DNA of 64,000 nt from positions 18,113,290-18,177,289 of the forward strand of contig OX439008.1 in the NCBI GenBank assembly GCA_949316495.1. Reading direction: 5' to 3'. The stretch comes from Amphiduros pacificus (Eukaryota > Annelida > Polychaeta > Phyllodocida > Hesionidae). How positions within the stretch are numbered: position 1 is the stretch's first letter; the number at the start of each line of letters is the position of its first letter. Below, piece after piece: positions 12,301-24,300 of the stretch. A model generated the notes under the pieces. That model was given only the letters and a program-made list of their open reading frames with translations. It was not told the DNA's origin and did not search any database. Position numbers and translations under genes: made by a program.

Positions 12301-15300
12301 AATCTGACCCAAATATCCGGTTGGTCTGGGCATGCGCACCACATTACTTCCTGTGCTTTTATGCAAGGGGCCTAACCATTTGTGAGAGTGACAATAGTGT
12401 ACAGCAATATATGTAATGTTGCACCTGCCAATAAACATGTTTAGAATTATTGTGATCCGAGAAATTCTTCCTGCATTAAATGTAGAGAAAACTTTTACCA
12501 AGGTTTAGTGTTAATACTGTGCGTTTGTTAGTAAGCCACATAGTAAGTGTTATACACATTTACGATAAACTATTTTAATGTTGTGCAAAATAGTTATCAT
12601 TAGTCAAAGCACTGCTACTTGTTATTTGTTTATTAATCTGCTCGATGTAAAGCATTATATACTGCAAGGGAGAGTGCGGGAGTGCTTCAGAAGATGTGGT
12701 TATATATACAAGATTATACAATAAAAAAATATCGTGAATGGGGTACAACTACCATAGGTTACTAGAGGTTACTACAAGAACATGTGGGAACTGGTGGATA
12801 TATAAATATATATATATATATAGTCCATTGCTTGTGCATGTATGTGGCTAGGCTAGCTGCATCATGTACCTCTATGGCGTCGATGTCATTCTCCCGGAGT
12901 CTCTGCATCTCCCACACTGGCAGATTAATCCACTGCCCTGAAGACGTCTGCCATTCCCTTATCTCGTTCCCATAATCTCCAATATCCTGAAGGGGTAATA
13001 TTCAGTATGCACTTTTATATTACTGTTATTTATTATTATTATTATTATTATTCTGATTATTAGAAGTAGTAGTAGTAGTAGTAGTATTTGAGTCATCTTA
13101 TACATATAACCACCATTTGTTTTGTTACTTTTAGGGTTTACCGTTGATTAGTATGTAACTATGCATTCTACAGCCACTACCACCGACACCACTCATCGGT
13201 CAAGTTTGAATTTTTTAAATTATAAAATCTTTAAAATTAATAAATGGCCAATACTCAAAATTGGAAAATCCATAAGATAGTCCTTTTCAGTTATTAAAAT
13301 CATAAACGTATCACACATTAAAGATAACTGTATACATAATAAGAGTCCTTAAGAGTATTAGAGTTTATCATACAAAAGGCGCTTTTTATTATTATATGAG
13401 AATTTGATAAAAGCCTTCTTAATTTGAATATCAAGCAAGAATATCTTAAACTCTTATGACACTTATAAGAGACTCTTAGAGTGTTAAAGAATAAAGGTAG
13501 GAAGAAGTTGTTACACCCGTTTGCTACTGACCATGCTGCTACTTACGTCGCCCTTCTCGTGCCGGTCACGACAGAGCTTATCAGTGTCATGGGGCTCATC
13601 TTCTGAGTCGGACTTGCTATTTTTGATGTCTTCTTTGTTACCTCGGTATAGAACATTTACTACTGAGTACTCAATGAGCGCTCCAAACACGAAGAGGAGA
13701 CAGGCCGCCATCCACACGTCTATTCCCTTTATGTAGGACACTTTAGGTAAACGGGCGCTGATGGCGGAGGCCTGAGTAGTCATTGTAAGAACTGTGAGCA
13801 GTCCCAGGCTGATCCGAGCAGGGACAGCCTCGATGTCGATCCAGAACGACACCCAAGATAACACCACGATCAGCAGACTCGGGATGTAGGTCTGCAGCAA
13901 ATAATACTCAAACTTCCGGTCAAAATGGAACTCTGCATATACGCAAGCAAAAGCTCCTGTAAAGAGAAGAATCAACAACATTTGAAGTTGCCAATTAAAT
14001 TTAAGTCATCTTGTGATAATCATATATGCCTTGTGTATTTATCATTGGCCAGGGTTTAATCATTTATATTCTATGATCACATTTTGAAAGCTACTATAAC
14101 CAAAAATAATAATAATAGATTCATATAGCGCCATACCAGACAAGGTCTACTCATAGCGCTTTATCACACAGTACTCCCACAACATATTTTAATGATTCGC
14201 TTTTACTGCTTCTTGTTTTAAGAATATTTAAGTGTTATTAATGTTAAATATGAGTGTGCATTCTACATATTCTTTGATACCTCACGATAGACTGATTTGT
14301 GTTTGGATTCATAAAGTCGGAACCAGATCTGAGTCAATGGTGAAATGTTGCATGACGGGAGACACTTTACAAATAACAGTGGAGTGTGCTGCCCTCTTGT
14401 GTCATTCCTTTGTTCATTGCGATCAGATCAAAGATGTGCCGAACAGGAAATTCCTTATCTCAGAAAACACTGCTTAACTTGATTACACTCTGAGAAATGT
14501 CTGCCTCGCTTTCATATTATATTGTGTTTTAACATGGATGTTGCGTGTTGGTGCCACACAACATTGCTAAGAAAACACACATCTTATTCATAACGTTTTT
14601 GAGAAGCACAATCTTTGTGATTGGCCAACACCGACTGAAACTAATTGAGAACTTATATTATATCAAAGTGTTGACAAATATTAAAATGCTTGTATCAGGT
14701 TTTGGTAGAATTCTTATGGTATTGAGATTAAAATCAATATAAGTAGTTTTCCAAAATTACAACTGTAACAAAACACTAGAGCGTTTTTGTCAATCGCAAT
14801 TGACAAGATCTCGCAGATATTGGCAGAACAGGGTAACACAGATCGTGTTTGAAACAAATATAATCACCAAAAATAGAAGATTACTTTGAAATAGATCCTC
14901 TCCCTGTTATGGTGATGGTAGTAATTATGTAGAAATCGATTTACCATTACAAAAATAAAAACAATATTGTTGTACATATCATAGGATAGCTACTATCGTT
15001 TTTTGTATATAACTCTTTGAGCAATAATAAATATATGTATGTACTAATCTGGACTATATTTAAACAAATTGCATATATATCGATCAGAGACGATTTTTGT
15101 GTACATGTCATTCTGTGGTGCATTCGATTCGTACTCTCGCATAGATTTACGTAAATGAAGCCGCATTCGATTCGTACTCTTACGTAGCGAGTTTGGGATG
15201 GTGGCACTCCAAACCATGCACATTTCCTTATTTTAGCAGTTCGCAACTCCGCTCAGCAGACGACATTTGGCGAGATTTATGGCCAGGCCATTTGATATTT

Positions 15301-18300
15301 GAGGGATGGAGAAATATAAATATCATTTACAAAAAAAAATTGCTTACAAATTCTTAAAAAAAAAAAAGACGTTCTTGTTTATTTTCTTTCAACACAACAA
15401 GTTTCTTATATTTAGACCAGGGATTGACTGTTTCACTTGATAACCCGGTATTCGGTCTCGCACGCAACATATGCAATGTCACCGAGAGACCATGAAAGAC
15501 CCAGAATCAGAACAACTTGGCCTCTCATTACTGTGATATGCTACAACGCTCCATTCTGTGATTGACTCTGTCAAGCCATACACTGACATCTCCAACAGTC
15601 TGAGAGAGGGTCTGCCAACTACATTGTCGGTAACACCCTGTCATCAAGTCCGAGAGCTAATTAGAAAAAGCTTTGATATCTACAGATTTACCTCTGTGTT
15701 TTCATTTAAAGAAGGCATATGGCCTTGACCTTTGGATTAAAGAGCTTTTCTAGACAAATACGTATGCCCTTGTGTCTCCCTATTGTATTAAATAATAGGC
15801 CTATGTCACGAACTCTTTATCGGGAGTAATTCTGAAACAGGAACCAAGGAACAGGTTGGGATTTCAGTATAAATTTCCCAGGAGTCTACTGTGTTGTCAG
15901 ATAACATTTTGAGTTTAGAATAAAGGATAATGTGAGATGAAATAAATGATACTCATTCTAAATTCAGTCTAAATTTGCTGCAAATTACCATTGATAGACC
16001 TTTTAAAAGTGATATCCCGTTGAGCTGCTTTGGGCACTCAAATAACATAAAATGATGCATTAGAATTAAATGGAAAAAACGCTTCTTGTATTGGGAGTAC
16101 ATGACGCAGAACAAAACGATGTCTTCACTGTTTTTGCCAGCAAAGTTATATAATGACATGTAATTCTGTACAAGGGAAAAATATATCACTTCGAGTGACT
16201 TCATAGCTAAATTAATCTTGAGTGATTAACATGCTCAATTCTAATTCTTATGGTGCCTATATACGTGAGTTTTGTTTTAGTCTCTTTGATCGAACGTGGG
16301 TGACGACAATATGGGCGTTTCCTTTCAGTTGAGTAGTCTATGTTTACAGAGGGTAGTTATCAGGGAGAATACATTATGCGCCTTGTAAAGATGGACACTG
16401 ACCTGTGCTAAACACCCGGGTACAATCCCCTACTTTTGTACCAGTGATTTGAAACTCTGGAAGCTCAAGATTTTCTTTAATACTTAAAGCGCCAGTATCT
16501 TTCCATTTAAAAACCAAATCCTCGGTTGTGTATCCATCTGAAACATAAACATTAAAGTTGATACTTTTGCTCATTACTAAATCTTACAGACGCCGGTTCC
16601 ACCAAAAACCTGAGTCAAAAGGGTTCAAAATCGAAAAAAGTAGGATTCACCTGGCCACAGTACATGGAAAAGTCGAATCTTATGTTTATCTTGATAACCA
16701 AATAATTCTACATATTTCAGATACTGATTTCATTTTCATTCTATTAATCTGCATCTTGTGGAATACCAATCCCTTGAGTATAAAGGCATACTGATGTATA
16801 GTTGTCCTCAGATCTACACATATGTTCACCTGTCCATTCCTTTGACAAGCCAACATGAAGGAAGTCTCGTATCACGTGACTTGAGGTATCGTTAGTGCGA
16901 GACATGGAGGATTACATTATAATTGAGGGACTTATTCCCCTTTTCCCTGTGGATACCAGGTCTTAGCCGGTCATTGATTTGAGAAAATAATAGATAAATA
17001 TTTTTTGCTAAACGTTTCGCAATTTTTTCAAAGACCTTTTTACACTATCCCAGAAGGGAAATTATTTAATCGCTTCAGATAAAATGTTTTCAATATTCAG
17101 CCAAATGTTAAATGGGTTTATATTACTGATCTCATACCTAAGATAACATTATATTACATTAGCTACAAAGTACTTATATCCACCGTTTGTATTTTATTGT
17201 ATTTGATATTAATTTTTTTCTTATTATTTTTACATTTCAACATATTTATAGTAATTCCTATTTCAAAATTTAGAAAGAAATAACAGGTAAATAGGTCAAA
17301 TCTGTTTGAGCATACTTGAAAAGAATGTGATTATACATTTATTTTTTCAATTACCAGAAAACGTCTTTTAATCTACTCTGTATGAAAAAAGAACATTTAC
17401 AACCATAAGCTATTTGTCATAGATGAACACGTGCCATAAAATTACATTATTTCATTATTGTGAAGACCGTATTTACTTAGTATTCTTAAATGAATATCCA
17501 GGGAAGAGAGCACTATGCACAAACATGATATTCATGTCCGCAGGTACATCAGAAGCTAATAGAATTGTAACTGGTCAATGAAGCGGTATATGGTAGCTGA
17601 GAGAGGAGCGGGGCGGGGAAGCCTCAGTAACAACTTGGGTCCAGGCTGGCCTAATGGCGCCCGCTCCTGCCTAGTCTGCCTCCATTTAAAGCATTAACAG
17701 CCTAATCCTGCAAGACCCAAACAGCATCCAAACCTGAGACGTGGGATCAACCACTTATGAAGCTGTCCTCTCACCTAAAACTGTATACCATACAAATAAC
17801 CTGTTGCCTCCCAGAGGTTTGTGTGGACCCTGAATATCTTAACACAAATAGGAATATTTCAAATATACACAATTAGCAAATTACACGATAAAAGTAAAAA
17901 GTGTTACTTCATAAATATTTTTGTTATTCATTGGCTTTTTTTTATTCGTGTCTATTATTTCACAATTGTATCAACATGATATGTACTATGATAATTAACC
18001 ATTCCAAAAAATAACCTTGCTGTAAGTTCCGCCAATTACTAACCTGAAATTCGTTAGAAAATAAAAACTCTTAAATTCACCTCGTTCTATGCTTATACAT
18101 CTATAGTTATCAAACTTATATTGCATTTGAAAACACATACATACATACACACACACATACACATACATCAATTATGGAATAAAGTTCTTACAGCTTCCGA
18201 TCTCCATTCGGCATTTTTGGTCATCCAGAGGAAATTTATGTAACTGCATGTAGCAATCAAGGCGCAAGGAAACTCTGCAATTTCAAACAAATACAGGTTT

Positions 18301-21300
18301 ATTGTTGTGATAAATAATATAGATATATATGTATATATCCCAGGCCCTGATTCACACATCTGGAAGAAACCAATGTATCAAGAAAGTAATACATGCTGTG
18401 TTATGGTTTCTTTTGTACATGACATTTTCATTTTTAAAACGTTTTACCACTTACCTTTTTTTGATATTTATGAATATGCCGAGGCAAAAAAATAACAGAT
18501 ATTTTATGAAATAAAGAAAATCCACAATAGGTTGTCACTTTATCAAAACAAAATTCAAACAGAATTCAGAATTGAAGTACAAAGACACATATAATGTGCT
18601 TCAATGTGTGCAATCTTAATGAAAAATGGAAAAAGCTTTGGTTACAGTGGTTTCGAAGGACTGTGTGTCGTTTTCTATGTGTAGTAAAAATAAAATAAGC
18701 AGATAACTATTTAATACCAAACATTATGTTGATTTGTAACAAAGGTTTGATGTATGTTTTAACTGAAGTTGTGTTTAGAAATGTATATGACAACAATGGA
18801 ATTCTAGAATTGTAAATTTAATCCAGATATAATACAGGTCTAGAATGATAAATTAGATAAGGAAAATGATTTTAACATATCTTTCTCAGCATTCATAAAA
18901 AATCAAATTTGATCATATCATAAATCATTTTTCCAAAACCTATTCATTCACCATTCACAGTAATCATTCACATTCATAATTTAAAATAATAAATCACCTC
19001 TATATCATTAGTAAATAGAAAATGCAATGTAAAAAAGTGGCAAAATATCATGAGCAATGTTGAGGGGGCGGGCGCAGGGCGTGTCTCACTTTGTATGGGG
19101 GGAAGGGTTGAACTGGCACACACTAGATCACAGTACTAAACAGCACTACACATTACTACATACAAACATCAAAATACAACAGACCTTACCCATAATCCTC
19201 CTCATACTTTCAAACTAGTATGTCACACAATCAAATTAATATGCATCAAATCCTTATCTTTATCTTAATTAGTTTTCATATGAATAAGATATTGATGTTT
19301 ATTCTTAAATGTTAAGCAAGATTCTCAGATTCTATCCTTATAGATTAACTTTCTATCTGTCACTGTTAACATGTAAGGCTATTTCCCCCAGGTTATATAC
19401 TAACAGGTGTGGGTGTAAACATAAATGTAAACTACATTAGATGACTACTGCCTGTTAACTATTGTCCACAATGGGTTATGATATATATATATATATATAG
19501 ATATATGTTTACATATGATAAAGCATTATAACAATGATAATAATGATAATAATACAGCTTAATTAATGTCTATCATACTTTCACTGACTTCACTATCACT
19601 GCACACATCATATGACACAGGTTACCGTAGCTTGGAGCTACCTTTGTATCTGTCATTTAACTAAAGATAACTAGGGTTTGGGTGATGGTGCAGTTTTGAC
19701 TTTGCAATCACAACACAAATACAATCGGTGTATTCCTTGCATACAACTGTACGCATTAGTGTGATAAATTGGTCATGTGTGAATATTAATTAATTTGTTT
19801 CACCCATCAGGGCCCCTCGCTGTCACGTTTGTTTCTGTGTTAAGGTGCATTGTAATACTTGCAAGATGAAGTGATGTTATTCACACCTACTGTTACATTA
19901 TATGTGTGGATGTGTCTTAGAATCTTTGATATTTTGCATAGATATAATTTCAGTTGATTTTTGAGGGCATAATGAAAAGAATGTGATATTCACCATCTGA
20001 GTTTATAACTACAATAATTAATTTTAATCTAACAATTTACTAAAACTTTTCTATTGATTATATTGATTGTTACCCGCTGATATTTATGATATACATAATA
20101 CATGTATTCCAGAAGGGTTTTTCAGTTGTCCCTTCCTCTGCCCAGAAAGCAATTGTGGAAGACCTAACCAGTACTTCAATAACAATCTAGTGCCTATCAC
20201 ACCTACAAAAGCTAAACTCATTATGAAATAAACAAAATTTATAACTCCCCAAAAATATCTATTTGTGTGATTTAAATCAGTGACATTTTGCTCTTAATCT
20301 TGATTTTCATCGATGTTTTAACATCTACAAAATCTACAAAAAAACTGTTCCTGACCTGCCACAAATATATGTGTGAGTGTTTTGTTCATCTATCTAAGAA
20401 CACTTAACAATTGTTTGTCTGTGTCTAATAGGACCAGTATAATCTAATATCATACCTCGGTGCCAGTGTGTGATTAACAAAATATTATTCAAAGAAATCC
20501 AATCTAAGTGAACTTCTCAGTCTTTGTGGTGACTGAAATCTAAACAGTAATTATAATCTAGATAATGAAAGCACAAATATGAGAGATAAAGGAAACAGTT
20601 GACAAGGCATTATACATTGAATGTTTTCATATGAACTAAAGATAAAACTAATATAAATGATAATCTTAAAATATTATATAAGGCTCTTTGTCAAACACAG
20701 GGTAACAAAGCCAAATCTTCCAAAAAAATATGAATGAAAAAAGTCAAACCAAACACAATGTAATATGGAGTGTAATTGAGTGGTATAATACCTTGTCATC
20801 TGCCTAGCATACTTACATTTCTGTCATATGTATTGCTAAGAATTCGTAGCATACTTACACGCTCTAAATGCCTAAGTCCACAGCTTTATATATTATTATA
20901 GCACATTACACAAAACTATGGACACATTTTTGGGCTAAAAACCATGAGCTGAGTGAGTGCCACTTTCTTCACTGAGATCGCCAGGAATGCTTCAATACAT
21001 CACATAAGGGATTCACTCAACTTTATACGTCACATGACCGGATGATGTGCTTGCGCATGCTCACCTCTGGCTGTACAGCACCTTGCCATCAGGCCACAGT
21101 CGTATCAACCTGTTAGGCACAGTGATGTCATGAAGCATCCCAGCCTTCTCGTTCCGGAAGAACAGGTCCGGCACCCATATCCGGTTGATATCATTGTAGT
21201 TCAAGGTCACTGTCTTGTTGATGGATGAGTATGCCAACCGGAAGTCACGCCAACTTTGCCGTAAATAAAACGTCATCGAGTATTCCTGGAATATTCATAA

Positions 21301-24300
21301 ACATATATTATCAGTTATTTTTAAATTGCTATGTTATTAATAAAACTCTGATCTGGGCCAATTTCTGCATATAAAATAGGTTCAATGAAGGAATACATTT
21401 GTTCTGTTAAAGAATCCTCATACTAATTTGTAAATATTCTAATCCTCATACTAATTTGTAAATATTCTAATAAAAATACCATATGATAATCGATGTTAGG
21501 TGCTACACTTCGTATACTAACCATATTAAAGTCATCTATAGAACTTATGGAGTTCACGAAGATGTTGAGTTCCACGATGCTGGGAGTACCTACATAGGTT
21601 CAAGTATGCAATTTAGTAAGACATAATTGATTTAGGACAGTTTAATTTCTGTTAAAACATTATCCAAGGTTACATAAATTATTTGATAGGAGAAAAAATA
21701 TTCGAATGCTTTGTGTTACAAAGTAGGTCATATATTACATATTATGACATTTGTGTAGATCAGAATCTGCAAAACAAACTGTTCATATATTATGTCTATT
21801 ACTACGTCACAATTCACATTTATATCACGCGGGAGTACATACATTAGTCAGGTGCAAATGGCAAAGACATTCATCATAAAGGGTCCACAAATTCACGTCC
21901 CATCAATACAGTAATTGATTTGAGAATGGAAGGCGTTTTGCTATGGAATTATTTGGGTATAAAGGTTGTTTCCAAGAGTTCCATCTTCCGTCATTTGATT
22001 ACATTAACAGTTTTCTATGTATTTAGGTATAGGGTGTTACAAGTGCAAGGATATTCATGGAATACGTCAATGGAAAAGACAAAGCAAGCCAAGAGGGACA
22101 CGTTATTAGGGTGGAACAAATCATATACATTAAATAAAATGTAACTTGGCATGATGGGTATTAGGAAGGAAATTGCGCCTCCTTATCATTTGGAAATTTG
22201 CCAATATCAATAAACGTACTTTTTCACATACATATACACATATAAGCTAATATATTTTATTCATGTTGTGGCTCATCTCTGAAGATCAATGTTTGTTCAT
22301 TAGTCTTTTGGGTTAACGGGAGTATTCTCTATGAATAAGCATGTCACAAATTCTTTAATTCTTTTTTTTGGTTAACTAATGGATGAGGCTATTGGCCCTC
22401 TGCCAATTTCTTCGACTAATGATTAAATACAGAGGAGTTGTACAGTTCTGGTTCCGATAAAGTAGTACAGTTCCGGTGTGTACTTTTCAATGGGGGAAAA
22501 ACAAGATGGAGATCGGCAATCAGCCTATAGTGATTAATGAATAAGATTTGCAAAGGAAACAGTCCTTGTTTTATATACTTTGACGTTGTTCCTTTGTCAG
22601 AAGATATGGTTCTGAAACATTAAACAAAGCGCATATAACTATCATTTGAAGACAGATCATGGAAAGACTGTTCCTGTTGGGATTAAACTATCTCCTTGGA
22701 TCTCTTAATCACTTAAATGTTTAAATAAAGGTCCAAGTGGTATATATCTCACTTTGGAGCTGAAACAGTGGAGTAAGGGGGTAACAAGTTGAAGAGGGCA
22801 TGGCGATGAAAACATTCGCACCTTTTATGTTACAGGGGAATGCTTTGTGACAGCTTGAGCTCAGCTGTGAAAGCATAAAAATTCGCAGTGAAGTGAATGT
22901 GAACCCATATCAAGCTTGTTACATTTTTTCAAACTTTGAGAGATAGAATTAGATTTGATTTATTTCAAGGTTCCAACTTAAATGTGAAATACCCTTATCT
23001 CCAAGACAAATTGTGTGTGAGGAGAATCGATGAGCAGCTCCAAGAAAAGAGCTTAATTCTTGCATTAATGCACACAAAGAAATGGTGGGTTTGACTTGTG
23101 GATGGTACGTAAATATGGGGCGGTGGCGATGCAATGCTGTCATTTGCACCATGGATAGCCAATCCTAACAGAGTTAGTTTGCGCTGTTGTGCATCGGTAA
23201 CCTGATATGTTCTGCAAATCCAGTTTTCATTATATTGCAGACTTTATAATTGACTTAGAGAAGTGGAGACAGGCTACCTGACCTGCCTTCTATACAGCCA
23301 ACACGTACTTCCCAAATACGTAGCCACCGTAGAGAGATATGGGAATGTTTGGGGGAACAGCAATGTCCACACTTTCCTGGGGACGAGTTCATGCCAGTCT
23401 AACCCTTACATTTCCAATCAAATCTAGCACAAAGAAGACATGTTTATCTTCCAATGTATCAATTGATCAGGAATGACCTGGCTTTTGCAATTGAGGATTC
23501 AGTTTTGTGCCCACTCAACAAGGTTTTATGTAAACACTTGAGAGAGTTTGATTGGAAGGCCAAATACACATTTGGGAACAATTTTTTTTTCTCAAAAGTT
23601 GAAGCTGGCTAATAGATTTCCAACTTCGAGGGTAATAATTGGAAAGTCAAAGGCAGATATAAACTTTTCAAAAATCAATGTCCGAGATTAATTGCATGAA
23701 AAGTTAAGTATAATTATGACAAACACGGATGTAAATGTCATACGAGTGAGGTAATGCATTGCGAATGCCCATTAGTGCATTATTCAATGGCGAAAAAAAG
23801 ACTATTTTGTAACCATTATATTTACAAAGAAGCACAATATTGTTCAGATTTAAGAGAATATTCTGAACTGTGGATTCTTACTTAAAATGATATATCACAA
23901 CATAAACAAGGACCACATATGGTTGTCAGGTATAAAAAGGGAGCCCCAAGCACCGCAAGCGATGCCCTAATCCAGCCTCCTGGCAAGGCAGGGCGGGAGA
24001 GGTTCAGATACTGGCTGTAGACCCAAACAGCCCACAGGCCCGAGAAACACGTGGCTAGCGCATGTTGGTGGATACACAAATAGACAGAGCTGTGTCATCT
24101 TCTCGCTATAACTCAGCAGTAATTGAAGGCGTCCTCATCGCCTCCGGTACTCTCCTGTCCTTGTCAATATCCTTGCAATCATTTGCCTGGTTGCCGGTTC
24201 TATAAGTAACAAGCTTTTGGGACGGATGCGGACGGGGGGGTGCATCTGCTCTTAATATTATCTCTTCTTTCCATCACTCCCGCCTCCCCATCTAACACCT

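Larger units (their letters stand above)
13957..18191 (-). other. Introns 6 and 5 (flanking exon 6)
   Basis: Intron 6 (13957-16402) contains an L2/CR1-like retroposon tail at 14106-14170. Intron 5 (16538-18191) has a GC-richer patch at about 17590-17690 and a CA-rich tract at 18133-18170. I see no further exon in either. Confidence 0.75.

Noticed and set aside
16558-16794. Plus-strand frame overlapping the start of exon 6 flank
   Set aside because: It runs opposite to the well-supported receptor exon and has no motif.
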